From Moraxella caprae DSM 19149 (GTDB taxonomy: Bacteria > Pseudomonadota > Gammaproteobacteria > Pseudomonadales > Moraxellaceae): a DNA stretch of 46,215 nucleotides. The notes under the pieces are model-generated. The model saw only the letters and a program-made list of their open reading frames with translations, was not told the origin of the DNA and ran no database searches. The position numbers were made by a program, and so were the translations under genes. The stretch lies in NCBI RefSeq assembly GCF_000426885.1, contig NZ_KE384585.1:2270-48484 (forward strand), read 5' to 3'. Within the stretch, counting starts at the first letter, position 1. Each line of letters starts with the position of its first letter. This document shows positions 18,175 to 27,300 of the stretch, in pieces.

Positions 18175-18453
18175 GGGGCGTGTTGAACATTGATAACATT
18201 TTTGTAGAATATGGTATAATTTAACGCTTTAATCCATTTTTGCATGAAAAATGGCTATCCAACCACTTAATCGTGTAAATTTTCAAAATTTTACCTTAAT
18301 TTCTTTAAATTAAGTGGTCGGATTGTGGCTCGAAGTCAAAAGTTCGTTTGATAGAATGACCATCAAACTTCACTTTTTCCTTGAAAACGGGCGATTCCCC
18401 TGCTTTTTTAAACAGGCATTTTTCATTGCAAATACCAACATTCAACACGCCCT
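18175..18453 (+). mobile_element. Family B structured repeat element, copy 1 (with nested insert)
   Basis: 279 bp. Outer inverted ends GGGCGTGTTGAA / TTCAACACGCCC. Inner arms TTTTTGCATGAAAAATGG and AACAGGCATTTTTCATTGC form a second inverted repeat. The optional module from TGTGGCTCGAAGTC to GCGATTCCCCTGC contains the hairpin TTTGAT-loop-ATCAAA. A 65-bp inverted-repeat insert (18258-18322) is present only in this copy. Confidence 0.8.
18258..18322. repeat. Nested inverted-repeat insert inside family B copy 1
   Basis: Bounded by TCCAACCACTTAA and TTAAGTGGTCGGA, 13-bp inverted ends with one mismatch. The other long family B copies read directly from ATGGCTAAATC to TTGTGGCTCG without this segment. 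Confidence 0.65.
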
Positions 18454-18485
18454 AATACACCATCCATTTATCCAGCGAGGCAGTC

Positions 18486-19772
18486 ATGACAGCCCCACAC
18501 TCCGATACCCCACCCGAGCATAACCACGTCATCGTCATCGGTGGCGGTCATGTCGGACTGTCCTTTGCCCTGCTTTTGGCTCATCAAGGCATTTATAGCA
18601 CGCTGTTGGAGACGGTTAAATACCCGACCATCGCCCCCGACCAAGACCGTGAACGCCAATCCTATCTAGACAGTCGCAACACCGCTTTGTCTAGGCGTAG
18701 CGTGCAGATTTATCATGAGATCGGGCTGTGGGATGAATTGGACAGCCATGCCTGCCGTATTGACAAGGTGCTGATTAGCGAGCTTGGTAGCTTTGGGCGA
18801 GCGACACTTGATAAACAAGCGGAGAACGTTGAGAGCTTTGGCTTTGTCATGGAAAACGCATGGCTAGGACGGGTACTGCTCCAAGCGGTCAAGGCAAGCC
18901 CCTATATCCGCCTACATGATAACACCCAAGTGACCACCATCAGCCAAGATGACGACATGGCTCATGTCACTACCATCAGCCAAGATGACGACACGGGCAA
19001 CGGCAACATTCAGCTATCCGCCCCACTGGTTGTGGCGTGCGATGGTCAGCACTCGCCTGCTCGCCACATGCTCGGCATAGGGGCGGACAGTCATGATTAT
19101 GGGCAAGTGGGTATCGTTGGTGTGGTTGAGACAGACACACCACACAAGCATGTCGCCATTGAAAAATTCAGCCCTGCTGGACCGTTGGCGGTGCTACCCC
19201 TACCCGACAGTGCAGATGGCAAATATCGCCGTTCGGTCGTCTTTATCTGCCCAAAAGGCGATGAACACGCCTACTTGCATGATGACGCTCACTTTTTGGC
19301 GACATTGCAACAAGTCTTTGGCACAGATGCAGGGCAGTTTGTACAAGCAGGCAGGCGTGGGACATACCCTTTGACCAAAGTATTGGCTCATCGGCAGGTC
19401 GTCGGTCGCTGTGTACTCATGGGCAATGCCGCTCACACACTACACCCTGTGGCAGGTCAAGGCTTTAATCTATGCCTAAGAGACGCCTACGCTCTTGCCA
19501 AACTTTTGGGCGAGAACCTACAAAACGCCAAAAGCGGTAAATTTGGCATGACCACCCCCGACTTTGGCAACCAAGCCCGCCTGCTAGGTTATGAGCAGTC
19601 CCGCCAAACCGACCAAAAGCGAGTGATTAAATTCTGCGACACCATTGTTGGTAGTTTTACCAGCACCAACCCTGTCATGAAAGTCGCTCGCAATGTCGGA
19701 CTGATTACCTTTGACAAAATCCCCTTTATCAAACCGATGGTTGCTACCTATGCGATGGGGTTAAAATCTTGA
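18486..19772 (+). CDS. ubiH: 2-octaprenyl-6-methoxyphenol hydroxylase UbiH-like FAD monooxygenase
   Basis: FAD-dependent aromatic-ring hydroxylase of ubiquinone synthesis. 428 aa. The N-terminal Rossmann motif is VIVIGGGHVGLSFALLLAHQ; the NAD(P)/FAD DG motif appears as LVVACDGQHSPARHMLGI. The second FAD motif is LMGNAAHTLHPVAGQGFNLC followed by LRDAYALAKLL, the wording typical of UbiH rather than UbiF/VisC. A GAGG box precedes the ATG. An internal 36-bp tandem duplication (18930-19001) gives TTISQDDD twice in a surface region, which neighbouring family members would not be expected to have. Confidence 0.87.
   Translation: MTAPHSDTPPEHNHVIVIGGGHVGLSFALLLAHQGIYSTLLETVKYPTIAPDQDRERQSYLDSRNTALSRRSVQIYHEIGLWDELDSHACRIDKVLISELGSFGRATLDKQAENVESFGFVMENAWLGRVLLQAVKASPYIRLHDNTQVTTISQDDDMAHVTTISQDDDTGNGNIQLSAPLVVACDGQHSPARHMLGIGADSHDYGQVGIVGVVETDTPHKHVAIEKFSPAGPLAVLPLPDSADGKYRRSVVFICPKGDEHAYLHDDAHFLATLQQVFGTDAGQFVQAGRRGTYPLTKVLAHRQVVGRCVLMGNAAHTLHPVAGQGFNLCLRDAYALAKLLGENLQNAKSGKFGMTTPDFGNQARLLGYEQSRQTDQKRVIKFCDTIVGSFTSTNPVMKVARNVGLITFDKIPFIKPMVATYAMGLKS
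18930..19001 (+). repeat. 36-bp in-frame tandem duplication in ubiH
   Basis: Units 18930-18965 and 18966-19001 each encode VT-TISQDDD plus three residues. They differ at only a few bases, so the duplication is recent or maintained. Confidence 0.85.
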
Positions 19773-19805
19773 TGGTTTGGCGTGCCTGCTTTTTATAAAA
19801 AATGC

Positions 19806-19938
19806 GGTAGTGGTCTAAAAAGTATGCCAAACTAGATTTTCCGTTCACCCTGAGCCTGCCTGTGGATAGGAAAGCCGTTAGGTTTCCCAAGCTCGCCACG
19901 AACGGTTTTCCTTGTAGCATACTTTTTGAACCAGAGCC
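19806..19938 (-). mobile_element. Family A non-autonomous element, copy 4
   Basis: 133 bp from GGTAGTGGTCT to GAACCAGAGCC, reversed relative to copies 2, 3 and 5. The perfect 8-bp direct repeat AAAAATGC flanks it at 19798-19805 and 19939-19946. Confidence 0.92.
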
Positions 19939-20046
19939 AAAAATGCATTTTAAAATTAGGATTGAAGCATGATTTTTAAAATTTACCACACGCCTTTTAT
20001 ACCCCCTTTAAAAAATCAAGCCCAACCCCCATTTAGCACCCAACTG

Positions 20047-20055
20047 TGTTATAAT
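20047..20055 (+). promoter_or_regulatory. Extended -10 promoter for rpoD
   Basis: TGTTATAAT, a consensus TATAAT with an upstream TG. No good -35 lies at the right distance. It ends 38 bp before the chosen rpoD start and includes the upstream in-frame TTG, which is thus unlikely to be translated. Confidence 0.6.
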
Positions 20056-20093
20056 TGACCGTTTCAATCACTTTTAGGCATGAGCGAGAACCC

Positions 20094-21953
20094 ATGAGCG
20101 AACATTCTACTTCCCAATTAGCCGCCCTTATTCAGCTTGGCAAAGAGCAAGGCTATCTGACCTATGCCGAGATTAACGACCAACTGCCCGAATCCGTCAC
20201 CGAAAGCGACCAAGTAGAAGACATCATCGCCATGCTGACAGACGTAGGCATTGCCATTTATGAAGTCGCCCCTGATGAAGATGACATCATTTTGGCAAAC
20301 TCAGGCAGTGATGACGACATGGCAGCCGATGAAGCAGCGGCGGTGTTAGCCAGCGTTGAGACCGAACCGGGGCGTACCACCGACCCTGTGCGGATGTACA
20401 TGCGTGAGATGGGGACAGTGGATTTGCTCTCTCGAGATGGCGAGATTAGCATTGCCAAACGTATCGAAGAAGGCACCCGAGAAGTACAGTACATCATGGC
20501 GTACTGGCCTGGCACAGTCAAGTTTGTGCTTGATGAATACGCACAAGTACAAACGGGCGAGAAAAAAATCTCCGATGTGGTCACAGGCTTTTTATCGCTA
20601 GATGACAGCGATTTTGAAATCCAAGAGAACGACACAGAGATTGACCTAAAAATCAATGAAGCTGATGATGACAGCGACACCGAAGAAGAAGACGATGATG
20701 ACAACGGCATGAGCATGGACGCTGACAGCGATGACAGCAGTCTTGACCCCGAAGAAGTCAAAGCCCGCTTTGATGAAATTCAAAGCCTGTTTGACAATGC
20801 CAAAAAAATGCTTGAAAAACATGGGCGTAACAGCGAAAAAGCCAAAGCCGCCTATGATGAGCTTGCCACTCGCTTTATGCTCTTAAAACTCAACAACCGC
20901 CTATCTGACCAAATCATGGCACTCATGCGTGAAGTCTATGAAGATGTGCGTACCACCGAACGCCAAATCATGCGTTTGGTTATTCGTAAAGGCAAAATGC
21001 CCCTTGATGAGTTCAAAAAAACCTTCCCCAGTAACGAGACCAACATCGACTGGCTGGCTCACCGTATTGATGGCAAACCTGCCTTTGCTGGCACCTTAGA
21101 AGCGGTCATGCCAGATGTTGTTGCCTTACAAAAGAAAATCTTGGCACACGAAGAAAACCTACAAATGAACATCAAAGACATGAAAGCCGTGGCACGCCAA
21201 ATGGCAATCGGGGAAGCCAAAGCTCGTCGTGCCAAAAAAGACATGGTTGAGGCCAACTTACGTCTGGTTATCTCCATCGCCAAAAAATACACCAACCGTG
21301 GTTTACAGTTCCTTGACCTTATCCAAGAAGGTAACATCGGTCTTATGAAAGCGGTAGACAAATTTGAATACCGCCGTGGTTATAAATTCTCAACCTATGC
21401 CACATGGTGGATTCGTCAAGCCATCACTCGCTCCATCGCTGACCAAGCACGCACCATTCGTATCCCTGTACACATGATTGAGACGATTAACAAAATCAAC
21501 CGTGTCAGCCGTCAGCTACTCCAAGAGATGGGGCGTGAACCCACCCCCGAAGAGCTGGGCGAACGCTTAGATATGGATGAAGCCAAAGTGCGTAAAGTCC
21601 TAAAAATCGCCAAAGAGCCGATTTCCATGGAAACCCCCATCGGTGATGATGAAGACAGCCACCTAGGCGACTTCATTGAAGACAGCACCATTTCAAGTCC
21701 TGTTGAGAGTGCCACTGCCGAAGGCTTGCGTGAAGCGACCCGAGAAGTGCTAGACAACCTAACCGAACGTGAAGCCAAAGTGTTAAAAATGCGGTTTGGC
21801 ATTGACATGGCGTCCGACCACACCTTAGAAGAAGTGGGCAAGCAGTTCGATGTTACTCGTGAGCGTATCCGTCAGATAGAAGCCAAAGCCCTACGCAAAC
21901 TTCGCCACCCATCTCGCTCTGAGCATTTGCGTTCATTCTTGGAAAGTGATTGA
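20094..21953 (+). CDS. rpoD: RNA polymerase primary sigma factor RpoD (sigma-70)
   Basis: Housekeeping sigma factor, 619 aa from the ATG at 20094 ([20 protein letters not shown]). An in-frame TTG 13 codons upstream lies within the -10 element and is rejected. Region 1.1 is at the N-terminus, region 1.2 at [20 protein letters not shown]. An acidic non-conserved insert ([20 protein letters not shown]) follows. The core regions 2.1-2.4 include [39 protein letters not shown] and [17 protein letters not shown]. Region 3 has [15 protein letters not shown], and region 4.2 the helix-turn-helix [20 protein letters not shown]. It stands alone, without the dnaG-rpsU neighbours often seen elsewhere. Confidence 0.98.
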   Translation: MSEHSTSQLAALIQLGKEQGYLTYAEINDQLPESVTESDQVEDIIAMLTDVGIAIYEVAPDEDDIILANSGSDDDMAADEAAAVLASVETEPGRTTDPVRMYMREMGTVDLLSRDGEISIAKRIEEGTREVQYIMAYWPGTVKFVLDEYAQVQTGEKKISDVVTGFLSLDDSDFEIQENDTEIDLKINEADDDSDTEEEDDDDNGMSMDADSDDSSLDPEEVKARFDEIQSLFDNAKKMLEKHGRNSEKAKAAYDELATRFMLLKLNNRLSDQIMALMREVYEDVRTTERQIMRLVIRKGKMPLDEFKKTFPSNETNIDWLAHRIDGKPAFAGTLEAVMPDVVALQKKILAHEENLQMNIKDMKAVARQMAIGEAKARRAKKDMVEANLRLVISIAKKYTNRGLQFLDLIQEGNIGLMKAVDKFEYRRGYKFSTYATWWIRQAITRSIADQARTIRIPVHMIETINKINRVSRQLLQEMGREPTPEELGERLDMDEAKVRKVLKIAKEPISMETPIGDDEDSHLGDFIEDSTISSPVESATAEGLREATREVLDNLTEREAKVLKMRFGIDMASDHTLEEVGKQFDVTRERIRQIEAKALRKLRHPSRSEHLRSFLESD

Positions 21954-21991
21954 TTTTTTAAAATACCCAAAATAACCACCACAGTGTGGTC

Positions 21992-22130
21992 AGGGCATGC
22001 CTACCCTTTATAACACCATTTAAAATTGGGAATGTTGTAAAAATAAAATGATGTTTTGCATGAAAAGTGGCTAAATCTGGTTTTTTAAACAGGCATTTTT
22101 CATGGCAAATGCAAAGGGTAGGTACGCCCT
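21992..22130 (+). mobile_element. Family B element, short form, copy 2
   Basis: 139 bp with ends AGGGCATGCCTACCCTTT / AAAGGGTAGGTACGCCCT (18 bp, 2 mismatches). It keeps the inner GCATGAAAAGTGG / CAGGCATTTTTCATGGC arms but lacks the internal TGTGGCTCGAAG...CCCCTGC module. It occupies most of the rpoD-DUF493 gap. Confidence 0.8.
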
Positions 22131-22197
22131 ATTTTTACGCTTGAAAAAGCGACCGCCACCCCCCATTTATCCCTAAATTCATCTATTTATTATTATC

Positions 22198-22527
22198 ATG
22201 ACCACCAAACTTACGAGTCTAAACATCGCCCCCACCGTGAACGCCAAACGCACCGAAATCCAAAACCCCGAGCTGTGGCAGTTCCCCATGGACTACCCCA
22301 TGAGTATCATCGGACATGAAGGCGAGCATGACAGCCTACGCCATGAAGTCACGCTCATTTTGGCAGAGATTTTCCCTGATTTTGACACCGCCAGCATGGT
22401 CGTCCGTCCGTCCAAGACAGGACGATTTCACGCCCTACGGGTCAATCTACACCTAACATCTGCCGATGAAGTCAATCGCCTATACACCGCTCTTGACAAA
22501 GCCAAAACGGTCAAAACCGCTGTCTAG
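22198..22527 (+). CDS. DUF493 / YbeD-like small protein
   Basis: 109-aa ferredoxin-like-fold protein of the YbeD/DUF493 family; its precise role is not known. Family features are WQFPMDYPMSIIGHEGEH near residue 28, VVRPSKTGRFHALRVNLHLT near 73, and a closing segment VNRLYTALDKAKTVKTAV. No clear ribosome binding site precedes the ATG. The stop codon TAG (22525-22527) is shared with the left end of a family B element. A shorter family B element lies just upstream, so the gene is bracketed by two copies in the same orientation. The C-terminus still has about the usual family length, so the protein is probably intact. Confidence 0.82.
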   Translation: MTTKLTSLNIAPTVNAKRTEIQNPELWQFPMDYPMSIIGHEGEHDSLRHEVTLILAEIFPDFDTASMVVRPSKTGRFHALRVNLHLTSADEVNRLYTALDKAKTVKTAV

Positions 22528-22744
22528 GGCGCGCCTGCCCTTTATAACACTATTTGCAATATAGACATATTTTAGAAAAACTAATCGTTTTTGCATGAAA
22601 AATGGCTAAATCTTGTGGCTCGAAGTCAAAAACTTGTCTGATAGAATGACTATCAGCCTGCATTTTTTTCTTGAAAAACGTGCGATTCCCCTGCTTTTTT
22701 AAACAGGCATTTTTCATGGCAAATACAAAAGACAGGCACGCCCT
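22526..22744 (+). mobile_element. Family B element, long form, copy 3
   Basis: 219 bp. Ends AGGGCGCGCCTGCC / GACAGGCACGCCCT. It contains both inner arms and the internal module with the hairpin CTGATAG-AATGA-CTATCAG. Its first bases form part of the stop codon of the DUF493 gene. Confidence 0.82.
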
Positions 22745-22866
22745 ATTGCTTTACATACGTTTACCAAAGACCGCTTGCAAGAGTTGGTCTTTTTTTTATA
22801 AACTTCAAAACAGCACAGCCCATTTATCTTGTTTACTTATTTATCTTACTTATTTAAATAACCACC

Positions 22867-24207
22867 ATGCACACCATACCCCTCAAGTCCCCAACTGCCC
22901 TACGCATTTTACACACATCCGACTGGCACATCGGCAAACGCCTGTTTAACCACACTCGATATGATGAATTTGAAGCCTTTTTAAACTGGTTACACAACGC
23001 CATCAGCACTCATGACGTGGACGCACTCATCGTGGCAGGCGACATCTTTGACACCGCCACCCCCAGTAACAAAGCCCAAGAGCTGTATTATGAATTTTTG
23101 GGCAAAGTCGCCAAAAGCTCCTGCCAGCACGTCATCATCACCGCAGGCAACCACGACAGTCCCACCTTTTTGGACGCCCCCAAAGCCATTTTAAAAACAC
23201 TGAACGTCCAAGTCGTCGGACAAGCCACCACCGACATCCATGATGAAATACTATTATTAAAAGACAATTTAAAAGACAATTTAAAAGGTGACCCAAAAGG
23301 CAACCCAGAAGACAAATCAAACATCGTGCGTGCCATCGTCCTTGCCGTGCCTTATCTGCGTGACAAAGACGTCAGGACAGGCGGTAGTTTTGAGCTGACA
23401 GGACAGCGAGACAGCGAGACCGCCCAAGGCATTGCCAAGCATTATCAAAGCCTTGCCGACCACGCCATCGCCCTAAAAGATAAACACCAAGCAAACCCAA
23501 ACCAGCCCCCCATTCCCATCATCGCCACCGGTCATCTGTTTAGTGCAGGGGCGAGCATGTCATCGGATGATGACGGCATGCGAAAAGAGACCTTTGTCGG
23601 CACACTCGGGCAACTGCCTGCCAGTATTTTTGCTGATGACATCAACTATGTCGCCCTAGGACACATCCACGCCCCACAAAAGGTCGCAGGACAAGACCGC
23701 ATTCGCTATTGTGGCTCGCCCATTGCCATGGGCTTTGGCGAGATTGGTAAGGACAAAGAGGTCTTGATTGTTGATTTTAACCCCGTCACAGCGAACACGC
23801 CCCACATTCACGCCCTGACCGTACCCGTCTTTACCAAGCTAGTGAGACTACAAGGCGACACCGACAGCATTAAGCACGCCTTACGCCCCCTAATCGCCGA
23901 AAACCAAACCATCTATGCCGAGATTATCTATGATGGGCAGGCGTTAGAGCCAAATTTTGCCAAAGACATCAAAGCCTTTTTGGCAGACACCCACGTCCTA
24001 CCCCTAAACATCCAAAACAACACCCAACGCAGGCACGTCCTACAAAGCACCCATCATGGCGAGAACCTAAAACAGCTCACAACCATGGACGTGTTTGAGC
24101 GACTTTTGGACAGGCGAGCGGTGAGCGATGATGAAAAAGATGAGCTAAAAGTCGCCTATCAGCACATCATCCAAGCCATTCGTGAGCAGGACGTGCAGGC
24201 GGAGTGA
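22867..24207 (+). CDS. sbcD: Nuclease SbcCD subunit D
   Basis: Mre11-type metallophosphoesterase that forms the SbcCD nuclease, cutting hairpin and end-blocked DNA. 446 aa. Metal-binding motifs appear in order: HTSDWHIGKRL (about 16), VAGDIFDTATP (about 57), ITAGNHDSPTF (about 93), ATGHLFSAGASM (about 222) and ALGHIHAPQKV (about 262). An insertion after residue 130 is made of four 4-residue units (KDNL, KDNL, KGDP, KGNP), which is low-complexity and probably a local expansion. sbcC follows 112 bp later in the usual order. No ribosome binding site is obvious before the ATG. Confidence 0.95.
   Translation: MHTIPLKSPTALRILHTSDWHIGKRLFNHTRYDEFEAFLNWLHNAISTHDVDALIVAGDIFDTATPSNKAQELYYEFLGKVAKSSCQHVIITAGNHDSPTFLDAPKAILKTLNVQVVGQATTDIHDEILLLKDNLKDNLKGDPKGNPEDKSNIVRAIVLAVPYLRDKDVRTGGSFELTGQRDSETAQGIAKHYQSLADHAIALKDKHQANPNQPPIPIIATGHLFSAGASMSSDDDGMRKETFVGTLGQLPASIFADDINYVALGHIHAPQKVAGQDRIRYCGSPIAMGFGEIGKDKEVLIVDFNPVTANTPHIHALTVPVFTKLVRLQGDTDSIKHALRPLIAENQTIYAEIIYDGQALEPNFAKDIKAFLADTHVLPLNIQNNTQRRHVLQSTHHGENLKQLTTMDVFERLLDRRAVSDDEKDELKVAYQHIIQAIREQDVQAE
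23260..23307 (+). repeat. 12-bp tandem units inside sbcD
   Basis: Four in-frame 12-bp units; the first two are identical (AAAGACAATTTA) and the last two diverged. They encode KDNL-KDNL-KGDP-KGNP in a loop before the third nuclease-domain half. Confidence 0.8.
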
Positions 24208-24319
24208 CGGCGTATGGCTTGGCTTTTATCTTACTTATTTTTATCCGACTGATTTTTTACTCAATTTATTTTAAAGTCATTTTACCAATTTATTTTGCCA
24301 TTTATTTATCCAAAACATC

Positions 24320-27300
24320 ATGAAAATACTTTCTTTATCATTTAGCAATCTTAACTCTTTAAAAGGCAACTGGCACATTGATTTTACCGATGACGCATTT
24401 GTCAATGACGGGCTGTTTGCCATCACAGGACAGACAGGGGCAGGCAAGACCACGATACTAGACGCCATCTGCCTTGCCATCTATGGACAGACGCCAAGGA
24501 TTAGCACCATCAGCAACACCCAAAACGAACTCATGAGCGTGGATAGGGGCGACTGCCACAGCGAAGTGGTGCTACTCATGAATGAGAGTACAGGCGATAA
24601 GCTCTATCGGTTCAGCTTTGAACAGCGACGGGCAAACAAAAAGCCCGACGGCAAATTACAACCCATCAAACGCCAAATCAGCCTACTGACCGATCCATCT
24701 GATGAAGGAGTTATCATCGAGACCAAGCCGAGCGTGTGCGATAAAAAAGCCATAGAAATCATGCACATGAACTTTGAGCAGTTTACCCGTTCGGTCATGC
24801 TTGCCCAAGGCAATTTTTCCGCCTTTTTAAAAGCCGAAGCCAACGAAAAGGGCGAAATCCTAGAACAAATCACTGGCACGCACATCTACGCCAAAATCAG
24901 CCAAAAAGCCTTTGACGTGCATAAGCAAAAAAAGGAAGAGCTACACCAATTAGAGCAAAAAGTGGGCGACATCGATGTCATGGATGACGAGCATTTTTCT
25001 ACCTTGGAGCGACGTATCAGCGATGATGACGCCCGTCTTCGTGACACCCAAACAAGCCTGCAACACCTAGACACCATCATCGGCTGGCACCAAGACCAAA
25101 CCCAAGCCCAAGCCCACATCGCCAAGCACCAAGCGGACATTGTGACCGCCCAGACAGACATTCAAGCCTTTGACAAGTCGGCGATTCGCTTACGTCTTGC
25201 CAATCTGGCTCATGAGCTATCGCCCATCTACCAAGAACTCACCCGTGAGTACCACACGCTAACCCACACCCACACCGCCCTTACCGAACTCCAAAACACC
25301 CTGCCCGAGCTAATACAAGAACAGCAGAGCCGACAAGCACAAAAGGACAGCCATCATGGTACCCTAACCGCCCACAAAGCCCAGTATGAACAAGCCCTAC
25401 CCCTGTTCAAACAAGTGCGAACGCTAGATAACATCATCGCTCAGGACAAATCGGCAATCGACAAAATCAGCCACGCCATCACGAACGAGCAAACGATGAT
25501 AGCTAATGCCAAGCAGGCGATATCAGAACTAAACAGTCAGCAGGATGAGCACCAAGCCACACTACACGCCATCAATGACCGCCATGAACACATGGCACAT
25601 TATTCCGACATCAAGCAAGATGTGGGTGTGCTGTCGGGTCATGAACGTGAGCTTAGCACTGCTTTGGCACAGCTTCGTCAGCACACCCAAAAACTGCACA
25701 CCCAAACCGATGAGCTACACCAAAAAACCCAACAAATCAATGATAAACGAGATGAACTGCGAACCCAAAAAGAGCGGTTAGCCCAAATCGAACATGACCA
25801 TCAAGCCCTTATCGGACAAATCAGCGAGCTGTTACAAACATCGCTCATGTTATCTGATATTGATAATGACAAATTGGCGTATTATGGCACGCATTTTCAA
25901 GATAAGATTCATCACATCAAAGAGCTGTCGCATTTGACTTATGCCCTTAGCCAGCATGCAGAGAGCCACAGACAGTTCAATGGACAGCTTCATGAACTAA
26001 ACACTCGCCTGCATGACAATGCCGAGCAAGAGCAAACCGCCCTGTCTGCCATTTCTGCCCTAAACGAGCAAATCACCCAAGAGCAAAACACCCTAACTGC
26101 CCTAAAACAGCATTATGACACCCAACAACAGCTCATCGCCCTAAAAGAACATCACGCCAAACTGACCGATAATGAACCCTGTCCGCTGTGTGGTTCATTA
26201 ACGCACCCGTACGCCCTTAACAACCCCTTTATCCATGATATTGATGATGGCACCAAAACCGCCATCACCCACACCACCCAAAAAATAGAAACACATAAAG
26301 AAAACCTGCAAGCTCATAAAGAAACACTTGCCAATATCACCAGTGCAAAAGTGTATTATGGCGAGCAACAACAAACATTAACAGCACAAAAAAATGAAAT
26401 CATCACAAATATAAACCGTGATTATCAAACCATCATCGCACAGGAGATAATAAAAAACGTCCATCATGAATTACCCATGGCATTAGATGACAGTTCGCCC
26501 AAGATAAAAGAAGTCATTAATACATTAAATGACATCATTCAGCAGGCATTAGCCCATTTAACTGGCAGTTATGATAACTATCATACATTACAGCACGCTT
26601 TTACCCAAAAAAACCAAGAGCTAAATAACTTACGCCAAAATCTTGACATCATCACCCAAGACGGTAAAGCCCTAAAAAATCACATCGAAATCATCACAGA
26701 ACAAACACAAGACACCAAATCCGCCATCGCTGATTATGAACAAAGCATTCATGAGCTTATCCATGCCATCACTGCCAAATTAGGGCGATATCAAAAAAGC
26801 ATGGATATAAACATGGATAATGTTGTTAATGATATTTCAACCGATAATAATGACAGCCACACATCATTATTAGCAAATATTCATCAGCATATTGGCGAGC
26901 TAAGCCAAATCAGCCAAGACCATGACAATTACCACGCCCAAAAACAGCAATTAGAATCCGAGCTAAGCCACATTCAAATTCATCTGACCAACCAAACCAA
27001 ACAATTAAATGACCATCAAGAAAAACTGCATGAATTAGAGCAAGAAAAAATATCCCTAACCCAGCACCACGACAGCCACACATCAGAGCGTGAAGCACTG
27101 TTTGGCATGGATAATGTCGATGACAAAGAAGCCATGCTACGCCAAGCGATAGATAAGAGCGAGCGGGCGTTTCATGACAGTCAAGAGAGCCATCAAAAGT
27201 CCCAGCAAGCCTTATTAAGCCTAAATGAAAAAATCAGCCATCATCAAAGCCACATTGCCACGCTTGATAAGCACATTGATGACTTACAGCATAAGTTTAA

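Larger units (their letters stand above)
18091..18485. other. Gap between divergent ybaB and ubiH
   Basis: Most of the gap is occupied by one family B element (18175-18453). About 85 bp remain on the ybaB side and 32 bp on the ubiH side, so the ubiH promoter must be inside or formed by the element. Confidence 0.65.
19773..20093. other. Gap upstream of rpoD
   Basis: Holds a family A element (19806-19938) and an rpoD promoter candidate (20047-20055). Nothing else is recognised. Confidence 0.6.

Noticed and set aside
20055-20093. Upstream TTG as start of rpoD
   Set aside because: It overlaps the -10 promoter element and adds residues not seen in RpoD.
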